Source: Bradyrhizobium sp. B124 (GTDB lineage: Bacteria > Pseudomonadota > Alphaproteobacteria > Rhizobiales > Xanthobacteraceae). Taken from it: DNA of 64,000 bases. The stretch is taken from contig NZ_CP152413.1 in assembly GCF_038967635.1 (NCBI RefSeq), positions 2,666,001 through 2,730,000 on the forward strand, written 5' to 3'. Position numbers and translations under genes: made by a program. Below the pieces are notes generated by a model. The model did no database searches, was not told the origin of the DNA, and saw only the letters and a list, made by a program, of their open reading frames with translations. Below are positions 1 through 9,770 of the stretch, piece by piece. Every line of letters starts with the position of its first letter. Positions within the stretch are counted from its first letter, which is position 1.

Positions 1-1341
1 GTCGTCTCGGGCGGGGGCCTCATTCATACCTTCAAGCTGCGCGACGACGCGTATTTCCACAACGGCCACAGGATGACGGCCGATGACATCATCTGGTCCT
101 ACAATCGCATCATGGACGGCACCAAGGCCTATCCCGGCGCGCGCTTTGTCCGCATGATCGAGGGCGCGGCCGAGGTCGAGAAGGGCCAGGCCACGGAAAT
201 CTCCGGCCTGAAGAAGATCGACGACTTCACCCTCGAAATGAAGCTGACCGAGAAAGTCGATCCCGCCTTCTATTTCTTCACCGCGCTGACCTCGATCTAT
301 CCTGCCGATGAGGGCGGGAAGGAAAGCTTCCTCCAGAAGCCGATCGGTCTTGGTCCATTCAAATTCGTCGAGCACGTGCCGGGATCGCGCATCGTGCTAG
401 AACGCTGGGACCGTTTCTACAAACCCGGCAAGCCGTATGCCGACAAGATCGTGGTATCGCTGATGGGCGAAGCCGCGGCACGCGATGTCGCCTTCCGCAA
501 CAAGGAGATCGACACCTCGGTGCTTGGGCCCGCACAGTATGTCGCCTATCAGGCCGATCCCAACCTCAAGGGCACCATCGTCGAGGTCGCCGAGGTCTTC
601 ACCCGCTACATGGGGATGAACCCCGCGTTCAAGCCGTTCTCCGACAAGCGGGTTCGGCAGGCCGTCAACTACGCGATCGATGCCGATCTGATCATCAGCA
701 AACTGGTCAAGGGCAAAGCCTATCGCGCCACGAGCTGGCTGCCTTTGACCTCGCCGGCATACGACAAGGCGATGAAGCCCTACCCTTACGATCCAGCGAA
801 GGCGAAGCAATTGCTTGCGGATGCGGGTTATCCTAACGGCTTTGAATTCGAATGGACCACCAGCCAGAACGAAAGCTGGGGCTTGCCGATCGTCGAAGCC
901 GCGATACCGATGCTGGACAAGGTGGGCATCAAGGTCAAGGTCAAGCAGGTCGAGACCGCGGTGCTGGCGGAGGTCATCCGCAAGGGCGACTTCCAGGCGT
1001 TCATCTATTCCCAGGCGACCGGCCCGGATCCGCAGGCAGCGCTCAAATGCTTCCATTCGGCGACGCCGCAATCGGCCTGCAACTACACGACCTTCAAGAA
1101 CGCGGAGTTCGACAAGATGATCGATGCAGCCGGCCAGACCGACGATGCCGAAAAGCGCGTCCAGCTGCTGCAGAAGGCCAATGCGCTGCTCCAGGAGGAA
1201 GCGCCGATCTGGTTCTTCAACTACAACAAGGCGGTCATGGCGGTGCAGCCCTGGCTCAAAGGAATCCAGCTGGACGCGACGGAACTGACCCATCAAAACG
1301 TCGAAGACCTTTGGGTCGACGACACCTCGCCGGCGAAGTGA
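1..1341 (+). CDS. ABC transporter substrate-binding protein, family 5 (peptide/opine type), 5' partial
   Basis: Periplasmic solute-binding component of a dipeptide/opine-type ABC importer. The reading frame is open from base 1, so the gene begins upstream of the window; the first ATG at 73 is internal. Residues just before it (TFKLRDDAYFHNGHRMTADD) match the conserved family-5 segment that precedes the DDIIWSYNR motif, and the late part (NPAFKPFSDKRVRQAVNYAID) is the other strong family signature. About 446 residues are visible; the signal peptide is missing. It is followed after 61 bases by two permeases and two ATPases in the order typical of dpp/opp operons. Substrate cannot be told from sequence: peptides, opines, glutathione or nickel complexes are all carried by this family. 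Confidence 0.93.
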   Translation, partial: VVSGGGLIHTFKLRDDAYFHNGHRMTADDIIWSYNRIMDGTKAYPGARFVRMIEGAAEVEKGQATEISGLKKIDDFTLEMKLTEKVDPAFYFFTALTSIYPADEGGKESFLQKPIGLGPFKFVEHVPGSRIVLERWDRFYKPGKPYADKIVVSLMGEAAARDVAFRNKEIDTSVLGPAQYVAYQADPNLKGTIVEVAEVFTRYMGMNPAFKPFSDKRVRQAVNYAIDADLIISKLVKGKAYRATSWLPLTSPAYDKAMKPYPYDPAKAKQLLADAGYPNGFEFEWTTSQNESWGLPIVEAAIPMLDKVGIKVKVKQVETAVLAEVIRKGDFQAFIYSQATGPDPQAALKCFHSATPQSACNYTTFKNAEFDKMIDAAGQTDDAEKRVQLLQKANALLQEEAPIWFFNYNKAVMAVQPWLKGIQLDATELTHQNVEDLWVDDTSPAK

Positions 1342-1402
1342 CAGGTCCCAATCGCTCTCCCTCCATCATGCGAAATGATGGAGGGGATGAGGAAAACGTC
1401 CA

Positions 1403-2338
1403 ATGCTCTCCTTCGCGATCCGTCGAGTCCTGCAAACCATTCCGACCGTGCTGGCCGTCGTGCTGCTGATCTTTGTGCTGTTCAGCATCGTACCGGGCAG
1501 CATCGCGTCGAGCATGGGCGATGACGGCCGGGGTCCGACAGACCCGCAGGTCGTGGAACGCATGAAAAAGCAGCTCGGCCTCGACGATCCCGTTTACGTG
1601 CGGTTCGGCTCTTATGTCGCCAAGCTCACGACGGGAGATTTCGGGACCTCGTTCCGGACCCGCGAGCCGGTCACGACCATGGTCGCCAAACGGATGTGGC
1701 CAACGCTGCAGCTGATCTTCGCAGCCCTGGCGTTCGCGATTGCGGTCGGCGTTCCCCTCGGTTTCATCGCCGCGCTGAAGCCGGGCAGCATTGTCGACAC
1801 GCTCTCGATGGTCCTGGCGGTGTCCGGCCTCTCGATGGCCAAGTTCTGGCTCGGGCTTTTGCTGATGTATCTGTTTGCATTGAAGCTCGGCTGGCTGCCG
1901 AGCTTTGGCTATGGCGATGGCAGCCTCAAATATCTGCTCCTGCCTGCCGTGACCCTCGGCGTCTCGCCGATGGCGCTGCTGGCGCGGACGACGCGGGCAG
2001 CGGTGCTCGAGATCATGACCGCGGATTTTGTCCGGACGGCGCGTTCGAAGGGCATGAGCGAGACCCGGGTCGTGACGTGGCACGTGATGCGCAATGCCCT
2101 CGTCATCATTCTCACGGCGATCGGCCTGCAATTCGGCGTCGTGATGGGCCAAGCGGTCGTCGTCGAGAAATTGTTCTCCTGGCCGGGCATCGGCTCGCTG
2201 CTGGTCGACAGCGTCCTGCAGCGCGACATCCCCGCCGTCCAGGGCACCATTCTCGTGGTGGTGCTGTTCTTCCTCGCCGTCAATACATTGGTTGACCTGC
2301 TCTACGGCGTGATCGATCCCAGGATCAGATACGCATGA
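1403..2338 (+). CDS. ABC transporter permease, DppB/OppB type
   Basis: Inner-membrane channel subunit of the same importer. The 311-residue protein starts with the usual MLSFAIRRVLQTIPTVLAV membrane helix, has a periplasmic loop (MKKQLGLDDPVYVRFGSYV) typical of DppB, and carries the EAA loop near residues 208-228 (FVRTARSKGMSETRVVTWH). Length and order fit the family. It lies 61 bases after the binding protein and 67 bases before the second permease, so it is probably co-transcribed. The start ATG is preceded by a GGGGATGAGG purine stretch that can serve as ribosome binding site. Confidence 0.94.
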   Translation: MLSFAIRRVLQTIPTVLAVVLLIFVLFSIVPGSIASSMGDDGRGPTDPQVVERMKKQLGLDDPVYVRFGSYVAKLTTGDFGTSFRTREPVTTMVAKRMWPTLQLIFAALAFAIAVGVPLGFIAALKPGSIVDTLSMVLAVSGLSMAKFWLGLLLMYLFALKLGWLPSFGYGDGSLKYLLLPAVTLGVSPMALLARTTRAAVLEIMTADFVRTARSKGMSETRVVTWHVMRNALVIILTAIGLQFGVVMGQAVVVEKLFSWPGIGSLLVDSVLQRDIPAVQGTILVVVLFFLAVNTLVDLLYGVIDPRIRYA

Positions 2339-2405
2339 GCGGCGGCCAGTCTCATCACGTCAGCGCACGATCGACCATGCAGCCTGCCACAGCGGAGCGG
2401 CCGCG

Positions 2406-3227
2406 ATGAAGCTTGGAACCAGCGCGATCATCGGCGGCGTGCTATTCGCGCTTGCGATCTTCGTTGGCCTGTTCGCGCCCTGGCTGGCACATACCGACCC
2501 GGTCATGGGCGCCAACCTCATGAATGCCGAAGAACCGCCGAGCTGGATCTGGTGGTTCGGCACCGATGCGCAGGGTCGCGACATCTATTCCCGCGTCGTG
2601 CACGGCGCGCGCATCTCGCTGACGGTCGGCATCGTCTCGCAGCTCGTCAATAGTGTGATCGGCGTGACGCTGGGCCTGACCGCGGGCTATTGGGGCGGCT
2701 GGTGGGACGATGTCGTCAACGGGCTGACCAATTTGATGCTCGCGATCCCCTCGCTGATCTTCGCACTCGCCATCATGGCGGTGCTCGGCCCCGGCCTGAC
2801 GAGCCTCCTGATCGCGCTCGGATTGACCAATTGGTCCTTCACCTGCCGGATCGCACGCGCCTCGACGCTGTCGCTCAAGAGCCAGGGCTATGTGCAGGCT
2901 GCGCGAGTGCTCGGCTATGGGGATTTGCGCATCATGATCACGCAGCTGCTGCCGAACATGGTCGGCCCCATCATTGTCATCGGCACGCTCGGCATGGGCG
3001 GGGCGGTACTGGCAGAGGCTTCGCTTTCATTCCTCGGCCTCGGCATCCGTCCGCCCTATCCGAGCTGGGGCAGCATGCTGTCGGAGGCGCGCGACCAGAT
3101 CACCACGGCGCCATGGCTGTCGGTATTCCCCGGCCTCGCCATCTTCCTGACGGTACTGGGCCTCAATCTGCTCGGCGATGGCCTGCGTGACGTGCTGGAT
3201 CCCCAGTCGCGGAGCCGGCGCGCATGA
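2406..3227 (+). CDS. ABC transporter permease, DppC/OppC type
   Basis: Second inner-membrane subunit of the importer, 273 residues. It shows the DppC hallmarks: a short N-terminal helix, then HTDPVMG and the GTDAQGRDIYSRVVHGARISL block (residues about 51-74), followed by five more helices and an EAA loop near QAARVLGYGDLRIM. The C-terminus ends GDGLRDVLDPQSR, which is conserved in this subunit. Its stop overlaps the start of the first ATPase gene in an ATGA, which argues for translational coupling. No in-frame ATG exists closer to the upstream stop, so 2406 is the best start. Confidence 0.94.
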   Translation: MKLGTSAIIGGVLFALAIFVGLFAPWLAHTDPVMGANLMNAEEPPSWIWWFGTDAQGRDIYSRVVHGARISLTVGIVSQLVNSVIGVTLGLTAGYWGGWWDDVVNGLTNLMLAIPSLIFALAIMAVLGPGLTSLLIALGLTNWSFTCRIARASTLSLKSQGYVQAARVLGYGDLRIMITQLLPNMVGPIIVIGTLGMGGAVLAEASLSFLGLGIRPPYPSWGSMLSEARDQITTAPWLSVFPGLAIFLTVLGLNLLGDGLRDVLDPQSRSRRA

Positions 3228-4204
3228 CGGCCGCTCCGCTGATCGAAGTCGAGGACCTGCGCATCGATCTCGACAACGGCGCCAACCATGTTGCGGCGGT
3301 CGAGGGCGTTTCATTCCGCATCGATCGTGGCGAAACATTCGGCCTTGTCGGCGAGTCCGGCTGCGGCAAGAGCATCACCGCACTCGCCTTGATCGGCCTG
3401 CTGCGCCGGCCGCTCTCGGTCGCCGCCGGCGCGATACGGTTCGAGGGCCGCGAGATTCAGGGACTTTCCGCGGCCGAGCAGCGGGCGCTGCGCGGCAACC
3501 GCATCGCCATGATCTTCCAGGAGCCGATGACGGCGCTCAATCCGGTGTCACCCGTCGGCCGGCAGATCGCGGAGATGTTCGTGCTGCACAAGGGCAAGAG
3601 CTGGCGCGAGGCAAACCAGCTGGCTGTCGAGGCGCTGGCGAACGTGCGCGTCCCGGCACCGGAGCGGCGGGTGAAGGATTACCCGCACCAGCTTTCGGGC
3701 GGCATGCGCCAACGCGTGATGATCGCCATCGCGCTTGCATGCGATCCTGATCTTCTGATCGCCGACGAGCCGACCACCGCGCTCGACGTGACGGTGCAGG
3801 CGGAAATCATCGAGCTGATGCGTAATCTGTGCGCCGAGCGGGGCACGGCGATCCTGATGATTAGCCACGATCTGGGCCTGGTCGCCAACGTCTGCCGCCG
3901 CGTCGGCGTCATGTATGCCGGCCGCATTGTCGAGGAACGCGGCTCGGACGACATCTTCCGCGCCTGCGCGCATCCCTACACGCAAGGCCTGGTCGACTCG
4001 CTGCCGCGGCTAGGGAGTCGCGCAGCGCTCGGCCGGTCGCGGCTCAGGGAGATCGCCGGCGTCGTCCCGGCGATCGCGGACTTTCCGAGCGGCTGCCGCT
4101 TCAATCCGCGTTGCGCACAGGCGACCGAGATCTGCCGGACCACCGCACCGGAAACGACATGGCTCGGTGCAAGCGGCCTCGTCAGGTGCCACCACCATGC
4201 ATGA
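3224..4204 (+). CDS. ABC transporter ATP-binding protein, DppD type
   Basis: First of two cytosolic ATPases that power the importer. It has Walker A GESGCGKS near residue 45, a Q-loop ([12 protein letters not shown]), the ABC signature [15 protein letters not shown], Walker [13 protein letters not shown] and the switch His in MISHDLG. The C-terminal oligopeptide extension ends with a Cys-rich cluster ([14 protein letters not shown]) typical of DppD/OppD. Length (326) is normal. The start overlaps the upstream stop by 4 bases and the next ATPase starts inside its last codons, so the operon is tightly coupled. Confidence 0.95.
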   Translation: MTAAPLIEVEDLRIDLDNGANHVAAVEGVSFRIDRGETFGLVGESGCGKSITALALIGLLRRPLSVAAGAIRFEGREIQGLSAAEQRALRGNRIAMIFQEPMTALNPVSPVGRQIAEMFVLHKGKSWREANQLAVEALANVRVPAPERRVKDYPHQLSGGMRQRVMIAIALACDPDLLIADEPTTALDVTVQAEIIELMRNLCAERGTAILMISHDLGLVANVCRRVGVMYAGRIVEERGSDDIFRACAHPYTQGLVDSLPRLGSRAALGRSRLREIAGVVPAIADFPSGCRFNPRCAQATEICRTTAPETTWLGASGLVRCHHHA

Positions 4205-5210
4205 GCCCGCGGCGAAGCCTGACGACGATGTCATCCTCAGCGTCGAGGATCTCGCGGTTCATTTCCCGCTCGGCGGCGGCTTGCTGGGCGGCGGCCAGCG
4301 GCTGCTGCGCGCAGTCGACGGCATCGATCTCGAACTGAAGCGCGGTGAGTGCCTCGGCCTCGTCGGCGAATCCGGCTGCGGCAAATCGACCGTCGCGCTT
4401 TCGCTGCTTGGGCTGCTGACGCCGACGCGCGGCAGGATCGTGCTCGACGGACACGTCGTGACGGGCCAGCGATCGATCGATCGAAAGCTGCTGGCTCGCA
4501 CCGCCCAGATGGTGTTTCAGGATCCCTACGCCTCGCTCAATCCGCGTCAGACCGTTCGCCGCACGCTGGAAGACCCGCTGCGGCTGCACGGCGTGACCGC
4601 CCAAAGCGAGATCGACGGACGCATTGCCGCCATGCTCAAACATGTCGGCCTGCGGCCCGAGCAGGCCGGCCGCTACCCGCATGAATTCTCGGGTGGCCAG
4701 CGCCAGCGCATCGGCATCGCCCGCGCGTTGATCCTCAATCCCAAGATCGTCATCTGCGACGAACCGGTATCGGCGCTCGATGTCTCGATCCGGGCCCAGA
4801 TCATCAATCTGCTGCTGGAGTTGAAGGAGACTCTCGGCCTCTCCTACATCATGATCAGCCACGACCTCGGCGTGGTCGAGCACATGAGCGACAGGGTCGC
4901 GGTGATGTATCTCGGCCGCATTGTGGAGACCGGCGGCTGGCGCGAGATCTTCGAACGGCCGGCGCACCCGTATACGCAGACCCTGATCGCCGCGATTCCC
5001 GATCCGCTACGCCGCGCACCGCTCGCGACGACAAGGGGCGAGCTTCCCAATCCGCTCAATCCGCCGGACGGATGTGCATTCAGTGCACGCTGTCGCTACG
5101 CCGAAGCGGTGTGCCAGCGCGAGCCCGGGCCTTCACTTCAAACGCGCGCCGACGGGCACGCGGTCCGGTGCTGGCGCACTGACGAGATTGCCGGTCAACC
5201 TCCAAGCTGA
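4197..5210 (+). CDS. ABC transporter ATP-binding protein, DppF type
   Basis: Second ATPase of the importer. Walker A is GESGCGKST, the signature [16 protein letters not shown], Walker [15 protein letters not shown], with the C-terminal Cys cluster [14 protein letters not shown]. The frame is open from an ATG at 4167, but that start would overlap the previous gene by 38 bases; the ATG at 4197 gives a short overlap with the upstream TGA and a 337-residue protein of normal size, so I prefer it. The 3' end overlaps the convergent exported-protein gene by 16 bases. Likely last gene of the operon. Confidence 0.93.
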   Translation: MHEPAAKPDDDVILSVEDLAVHFPLGGGLLGGGQRLLRAVDGIDLELKRGECLGLVGESGCGKSTVALSLLGLLTPTRGRIVLDGHVVTGQRSIDRKLLARTAQMVFQDPYASLNPRQTVRRTLEDPLRLHGVTAQSEIDGRIAAMLKHVGLRPEQAGRYPHEFSGGQRQRIGIARALILNPKIVICDEPVSALDVSIRAQIINLLLELKETLGLSYIMISHDLGVVEHMSDRVAVMYLGRIVETGGWREIFERPAHPYTQTLIAAIPDPLRRAPLATTRGELPNPLNPPDGCAFSARCRYAEAVCQREPGPSLQTRADGHAVRCWRTDEIAGQPPS

Positions 5211-5827
5211 ATGGTGCGTTCCAGCGCAGCGGCGAAGCCGTTGAGGGGGACATTGAAGACGACGGCCTGTCCGTTGCCGATGTTCTGCGCGACGACGGTG
5301 AGCATTTTGGCCTTGCTGATGGTGTCGGTCACAACCGTGGGAAAGGAAACCGGAAGCAAACAGCCTTGCGCGGTGCAGGTGGAGAATCGGGTCTGCTCCA
5401 GATCCTTGCCGTCGAGCTTGAGGACGGCCCCAGCGTCGAACTTCAGTCCGAACGGCATCAGGATGTTGCCTTCGGCCTTTCCGTCCCTCGGAATCAGTTC
5501 GATGGCGAAGATTTGCTGATTGGTCTCCTTGGAGGTCTGTGTCTGTCCCAAGGTGCAGAGCTTGGCACCGCCGTCGAGCAGGCATTTGACGATCCAGTCT
5601 CCGTAGGTCTCGCTGACCGCGGAAGCGCCCTTGGGAAGCTGGACGGGGCGCACCACGCCCTCCATCGCGGACGTCTGGCTCCTTGTGTCGATCGGAATAG
5701 CGACCGAGCCCCCGCTGGCATCCGATTTATCAGAGGTTCGAGCAGCCTGCGCCGAACCGATGCCGGCGATGACGACGAGAGCAGCGATCGCCCGAAGACG
5801 CCTGCCTGCTGTGTTGTCTCTCGCCAT
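5195..5827 (-). CDS. Exported IalB-like (invasion associated locus B) protein
   Basis: Predicted periplasmic protein of about 210 residues. The N-terminus MARDNTAGRRLRAIAALVV followed by an Ala-rich stretch ending AQAA is a signal peptide. The mature part contains the pattern seen in IalB-family proteins: YGDWIVKCL, a second Cys in LCTLGQTQTSKE, the IELIPRDGKAEGNI block, and the pair C-x4-C in FSTCTAQGCLLPVSF, giving four cysteines that could form two disulfides. The frame is open to 6061 but the start at 5827 gives the signal peptide directly. IalB-family proteins are widespread in rhizobia with no settled function. It converges on, and overlaps, the ABC ATPase gene. Confidence 0.8.
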   Translation of the reverse strand: MARDNTAGRRLRAIAALVVIAGIGSAQAARTSDKSDASGGSVAIPIDTRSQTSAMEGVVRPVQLPKGASAVSETYGDWIVKCLLDGGAKLCTLGQTQTSKETNQQIFAIELIPRDGKAEGNILMPFGLKFDAGAVLKLDGKDLEQTRFSTCTAQGCLLPVSFPTVVTDTISKAKMLTVVAQNIGNGQAVVFNVPLNGFAAALERTIQLGG

Positions 5828-5924
5828 GCATGCGCTCCGCCTCTTTACGTCCCGAAACCGACCTGCCATTTCGTGGGCATATTTCCCACGTATGTGAGAA
5901 ACGTGTACTTGGAAAGCCGCCGAC

Positions 5925-6038
5925 ATGCAAGAGATTATCGCCGCCGCCGTGATTGTTGCGATTGTTGCATTCTGCGGCGGGTATTTCTGGGCCGTTGCGC
6001 GTGAAGCCAGGATCGAGAACAAGCAACGGCGGAAATGA
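5925..6038 (+). CDS. Possible 37-residue single-helix membrane protein
   Basis: A short open frame beginning MQEIIAAAVIVAIVAFCGGY and ending with a basic tail (NKQRRK) before a TGA. It encodes one hydrophobic helix of about 20 residues followed by a positive, mixed-charge C-terminus, the layout of small bacterial membrane proteins. It is divergent from the IalB-like gene with 97 bases between the starts. The ribosome binding site is weak (GGAAAG about 9 bases upstream). No family is recognised, so it may be a chance frame; conservation of the peptide in related genomes would decide. Confidence 0.35.
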   Translation: MQEIIAAAVIVAIVAFCGGYFWAVAREARIENKQRRK

Positions 6039-6084
6039 CAGCGGTGCTCGACGCTCCGCACTGCGGTAAACTATCGCGACAGAT

Positions 6085-6183
6085 CCGTCATTCCGGCGAA
6101 GCGAGAACCCGGAAATCGATTCATCCACAAAGCCAGCGGCCCGATGGATTCCGGGCTCGTGCTTCGCACGCCCCGGAATGACG
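6085..6183. repeat. Dispersed intergenic palindromic repeat
   Basis: A roughly 100-base element with inverted ends (TCATTCCGG at 6088-6096 and CCGGAATGA at 6173-6182) and an inner GCCCGATGGATTCCGGGC-type arm followed by CTTCGCACGCC. Elements of this look are very common between genes of Bradyrhizobium and relatives. Identification rests on memory of that family and on the visible inverted ends. It occupies the gap before the GNAT gene, which otherwise holds only the possible small protein gene. Confidence 0.7.
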
Positions 6184-6291
6184 AGGCCCACCCGTGTCAT
6201 GGGTGGATTAACCACCCGCTACGCAGCTAACCCGCCCCACCCTTCCTCCCGTGATTTGCCCGAGGGCCGCGTTTTCAACTAAGGTCGCGGG

Positions 6292-6756
6292 ATGGACATG
6301 CTCGTCAAGCTCTACGCCCTGCCCAATTCCCGGCCGGCCTATGATCGGTTGGTCAAGGCCGGAGTTGTCATGCGCCGGGCGCTCGCGCCCGAAAAGCACA
6401 AAGTGGTGGCCTGGGTGCGGGAAACGTTCAGCGAGGCGTGGGCCAGCGAAACCGAGGTCGCGTTCAGCCGCCAACCGGTCTCCTGCTTCATCGCGATCCA
6501 GCAAAAGAAGATCGTGGGATTCGCCTGCCACGACGCGTCCTGCCGCAACTTCTTCGGCCCGACCGGCGTCGCGCCGAAGGCGCAGCAGGGCGGCATCGGC
6601 AAGGCGCTGCTGTTCGCCTGTCTCGAGGACATGAAGCACCAGGGCTTCGGCTACGCCATCATCGGCGGCGTCGGGCCGGCAGAATTCTATTCGAAGGCCG
6701 TCGGCGCGGCGGCCATCGAAGGCTCTACGCCGGGGATTTATCGTGGACTGCTGTAG
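6292..6756 (+). CDS. GNAT family N-acetyltransferase
   Basis: A 154-residue protein of the GCN5-related acetyltransferase fold. The acetyl-CoA binding motif A is visible as VAPKAQQGGIGKALLFACLEDM (about residues 94-116), preceded by the beta-strand KKIVGFACHDA and followed by GYAIIGGVGPAEFYSKAVGA, which fits the alpha4-beta6 region. The acyl acceptor is unknown. It stands alone after a repeat element and 215 bases before the next gene, so no operon context helps. Confidence 0.85.
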   Translation: MDMLVKLYALPNSRPAYDRLVKAGVVMRRALAPEKHKVVAWVRETFSEAWASETEVAFSRQPVSCFIAIQQKKIVGFACHDASCRNFFGPTGVAPKAQQGGIGKALLFACLEDMKHQGFGYAIIGGVGPAEFYSKAVGAAAIEGSTPGIYRGLL

Positions 6757-6971
6757 CCCGCCGCAGTATCGCGCCGGTTCGTAGAAATGGATGGGCGCGC
6801 CTGGCGGTCGCTGCAGTCTTGCGCACCTAGCAGTGCGCGTCGGAACATGGCACACTTGCGATGGGTCGCAGCTTTCGTGAGGTCTCCGACAGCCTGACGG
6901 GGCATACCGTTTTGTCGCGCAGCGAGACAGACTGACAATCCTTCTGTTCAAGAAGGTCGGATAACCCAAAG

Positions 6972-8006
6972 ATGGGCGGCGGGTTGAAGATCACGACCGG
7001 CATCATCGCCGCGGTGCTGGTCACTGCGGCGGTAGCTCAGGCACGCAGTGTGCTCGCTCCGCTCGCGGCCGCCCTGTTCATCATTGCGATCGTCTGGCCC
7101 ATTCAGGAACGGCTTCAGTCGTGGCTGCCGAAACTCCTCGCGCTCGCCATCACGGTCGTTGTGACGACCGCGACCTGCGCCGCGTTTGCCTCACTGGCGG
7201 CGTGGGGATTCGGCCGCGTCGGGCGCTACCTGATCGCGGATGCGGCGCGGTATCAGGCCTTCTACGACGCCGCGGTGATCTGGCTGGATGGCCATGGCGT
7301 CTCCTTCGCCGGCCTTTGGGCGGAGCATTTCAATGTCGGCTGGCTGCTGCGCACCACGCAATACGTCACGGGCCGCATCAACACCACGTTGAGTTTCTGG
7401 CTCATCGCGCTGGTCTATGTTGTGCTCGGGCTTCTCGAGGTCGAAGACGCGGGTCGAAGAATCCGGCGGCTGGAGAACCGCACGGCTGCGCGCGTGCTGC
7501 TCAAGGGCAGCGAGGCGACGGCCGCCAAGTTCCGGAAATATATGTTGGTGCGGACGCAGATGAGCGCGGTCACGGGTCTCTTGGTCGGCCTGTTCGCTGC
7601 CGTGACCGGACTGCCTTTCGCATTCGAATGGGGCGTGATCGCATTTGTCCTCAACTACATTCCTTTCATCGGCCCTTTCATCGCGACCCTGTTCCCCACC
7701 CTGCTGGCCATGACGCAGTTCGAGAGTTGGCCCGCGGTGTTTGGTGTCTTCGCCTGCCTCAACGTCATCCAGTTCGTGGTCGGCAGCTATATCGAACCGC
7801 GGGTCGCCGGCTCGACGTTGTCGATCTCGCCGTTCCTGGTGCTGTTTGCGATCTTCTTCTGGAGCTCGCTTTGGGGCCTGTTCGGGACTTTCATCGGCGT
7901 GCCGATCACGCTCGCTATTCTGACCTTCTGCGCCGAGAGCCCATCGGCCGCTTGGATCGCCGATCTGTTCGGCGGATCGCATGAAGATAAGCCGGGAACA
8001 TCCTAG
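6972..8006 (+). CDS. AI-2E family transporter (PerM-like)
   Basis: Polytopic inner-membrane protein of 344 residues. Two helices at the N-terminus, a soluble middle region (about residues 70-150) and a C-terminal cluster of helices holding the conserved PFIGPFIATLFPTLLA segment, IEPRVAG, and SPFLVLFAIFFWSSLWGLFG followed by GVPITLAIL are the marks of the AI-2E exporter/PerM family. Members export varied small molecules or act as ion-coupled antiporters, so the substrate is open. Its last codons overlap by 4 bases the end of the convergent phosphoesterase gene. Confidence 0.88.
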   Translation: MGGGLKITTGIIAAVLVTAAVAQARSVLAPLAAALFIIAIVWPIQERLQSWLPKLLALAITVVVTTATCAAFASLAAWGFGRVGRYLIADAARYQAFYDAAVIWLDGHGVSFAGLWAEHFNVGWLLRTTQYVTGRINTTLSFWLIALVYVVLGLLEVEDAGRRIRRLENRTAARVLLKGSEATAAKFRKYMLVRTQMSAVTGLLVGLFAAVTGLPFAFEWGVIAFVLNYIPFIGPFIATLFPTLLAMTQFESWPAVFGVFACLNVIQFVVGSYIEPRVAGSTLSISPFLVLFAIFFWSSLWGLFGTFIGVPITLAILTFCAESPSAAWIADLFGGSHEDKPGTS

Positions 8007-9757
8007 CTCTTGGCAATTTCCACCCGCTCGGGCTCCGCGAGGCAGAGCCTCCCGTCCGGCCCGACCGTCATTCTATGGATGTACAAGTAGGTGACTGCAT
8101 CATCGGCGCCCATCACCGGCGACGGGGCCGAGACGATCTTCGACGCGCCACATGTACCGATCCAATCGATATGACGGTGACCGTGCATCACGACCGAACG
8201 ATCGGAAAACTTTTGCAACCTGCGCACAAACCAGCTGCCGTTGATCAAGGCCGTCCCGATGCGCTCGGCGAAGGTCTTCACCGGCATGGGATATTCCATC
8301 AAGTGATGATGTAGCGCGATGGTCCAGTACGCCGTCGGAAAATGACGGATCGCAGCCTCCAATCGCCGCGTTTGCGCTTCCGAAACCAATCCGAGCGCGT
8401 TGGTGAAGGAGAAGTGAGTTTCGGCATTGGAGTTGAGAATAGCGATCCCTAGGCCGCCGTCCTGGTCCGGCGGCAGGATCATTGGAAACTGATCATCGAA
8501 CAAGCCGCGGAGCGCAGCTGCGCGGCGCACGCCGCCGTGCTGCGCGAATTGCGTTATCCGATCATGATACGGCGCCAGCGCCTGGTTCAGCGTCACCGAT
8601 GGTTTGCCGGAACCGTCGATGACGCGGACGCGATCGCCCTGGACAGCCGCGATCGCCGACAGGGTACGCATCTGCCGTAGCCGCTTGCCTGGGCTGAACG
8701 GCAGGTCGAGGCGGGCGGGATTGGCGCGGTCCACGACGTTAACGTCATGATTTCCCGGAAGCATGACGACGCGTGCGGCGAGTTCGGGATGACTTGCCAA
8801 TGCATCAAGAAATTCAGCCCATTCGCCGGGCCGGCCGGCATCCGTCATGTCGCCGCTGATCAGCACGTGGTCGAGCGGATCAACAGCGTGAATTTCGGCA
8901 AGCTTCGACAGCACGCGATTGAAGCGTTCGTTTCCCTGCGGACCAGCCGTCCCGCTTTCGATGCGGAAGCCGTATCGCTCGCCGACCACGTGGAGATCGG
9001 ACAGATGTGCAAGGCGCCAGAAGCGGCCTCCGGGTGGCGTCGCGTCGAACGCGGCAAGATCAGCCGGTTGGTCCATGCTGGCGTCGGCCACGCTCCAGGC
9101 CAGTGATGCGACCGCAAGATAGCAGGACACCAGCACCACAGCGTTAGCGAACGTCGGCGTCACAAGACGATGGATCAGAACTAGATCGTTGATGGTCGCA
9201 GTCCATTGCGAAGCAGGCCAAGCCAGGGCCGCGACCAATGCCGCACCTGCAGCGAGCAGTATGCCAGCACCGACAGAGCAGCCGCGACGCAGCCTCATGC
9301 GAGAGGCGGGAGTTGCGCCGGTGCGCCAGAGCAGCTCCGCCAGATGGCCCAGCGCCTCGCGCGCGAACGCGTAGCTCGGTTGGACCGCGAGCGCGTTGAG
9401 TGACCAAAAGCTGGTTTCCGCGATTTGAACCAGCGGTCGCCCGCCGAGCCATCCTAACGCCGCGATCGCAACCAGCGCCAGCACGGCGCCCACTTCGGAC
9501 AGTGCAAGAACGTGTTGCGAAAGGCTCGAAATCCAGACGGACGCGACCAGCGGCGCAAGGCCGAGCAGCACGCCCGGAAGCAGGATCGAAATCGTCCAGG
9601 CAAATAGCAGTTTCGCCGGGCTTATCTCGACGAGAAGGCTGCCCACGATCGCGAACAACGACCGCTGCTCGGGGCTGGCGGCATTGTCCTCAAAGTCGCC
9701 GTGGCGGGGGTCCAGCAGCACGCCGACGTCCCTCCATTGGGTTTCGCTTCGCTCCAC
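8003..9757 (-). CDS. Membrane-anchored metallophosphoesterase
   Basis: A 584-residue protein with four predicted membrane helices in the first 225 residues and a calcineurin-like phosphoesterase domain after residue 245. Metal ligands are all visible: HLSDLHVVG (Asp254, His256), ISGDMTDAG (Asp303), LPGNHDVN (Asn337, His338), a His-rich ALHHHLMEY segment and HGHRHIDW near residue 540. The hydrophobic N-terminus makes it a membrane enzyme; the substrate is unknown. The start is a GTG at 9757 and is uncertain because no in-frame ATG lies nearby. It runs toward the AI-2E transporter gene. Confidence 0.85.
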   Translation of the reverse strand: MERSETQWRDVGVLLDPRHGDFEDNAASPEQRSLFAIVGSLLVEISPAKLLFAWTISILLPGVLLGLAPLVASVWISSLSQHVLALSEVGAVLALVAIAALGWLGGRPLVQIAETSFWSLNALAVQPSYAFAREALGHLAELLWRTGATPASRMRLRRGCSVGAGILLAAGAALVAALAWPASQWTATINDLVLIHRLVTPTFANAVVLVSCYLAVASLAWSVADASMDQPADLAAFDATPPGGRFWRLAHLSDLHVVGERYGFRIESGTAGPQGNERFNRVLSKLAEIHAVDPLDHVLISGDMTDAGRPGEWAEFLDALASHPELAARVVMLPGNHDVNVVDRANPARLDLPFSPGKRLRQMRTLSAIAAVQGDRVRVIDGSGKPSVTLNQALAPYHDRITQFAQHGGVRRAAALRGLFDDQFPMILPPDQDGGLGIAILNSNAETHFSFTNALGLVSEAQTRRLEAAIRHFPTAYWTIALHHHLMEYPMPVKTFAERIGTALINGSWFVRRLQKFSDRSVVMHGHRHIDWIGTCGASKIVSAPSPVMGADDAVTYLYIHRMTVGPDGRLCLAEPERVEIAKS

Positions 9758-9770
9758 CTATTCTACACGG

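Noticed and set aside
397..1296. Long minus-strand frame opposite the binding-protein gene
   Set aside because: It lies fully opposite a clear family-5 binding protein and has the Arg/Leu/Gly-heavy composition of antisense frames in GC-rich DNA.
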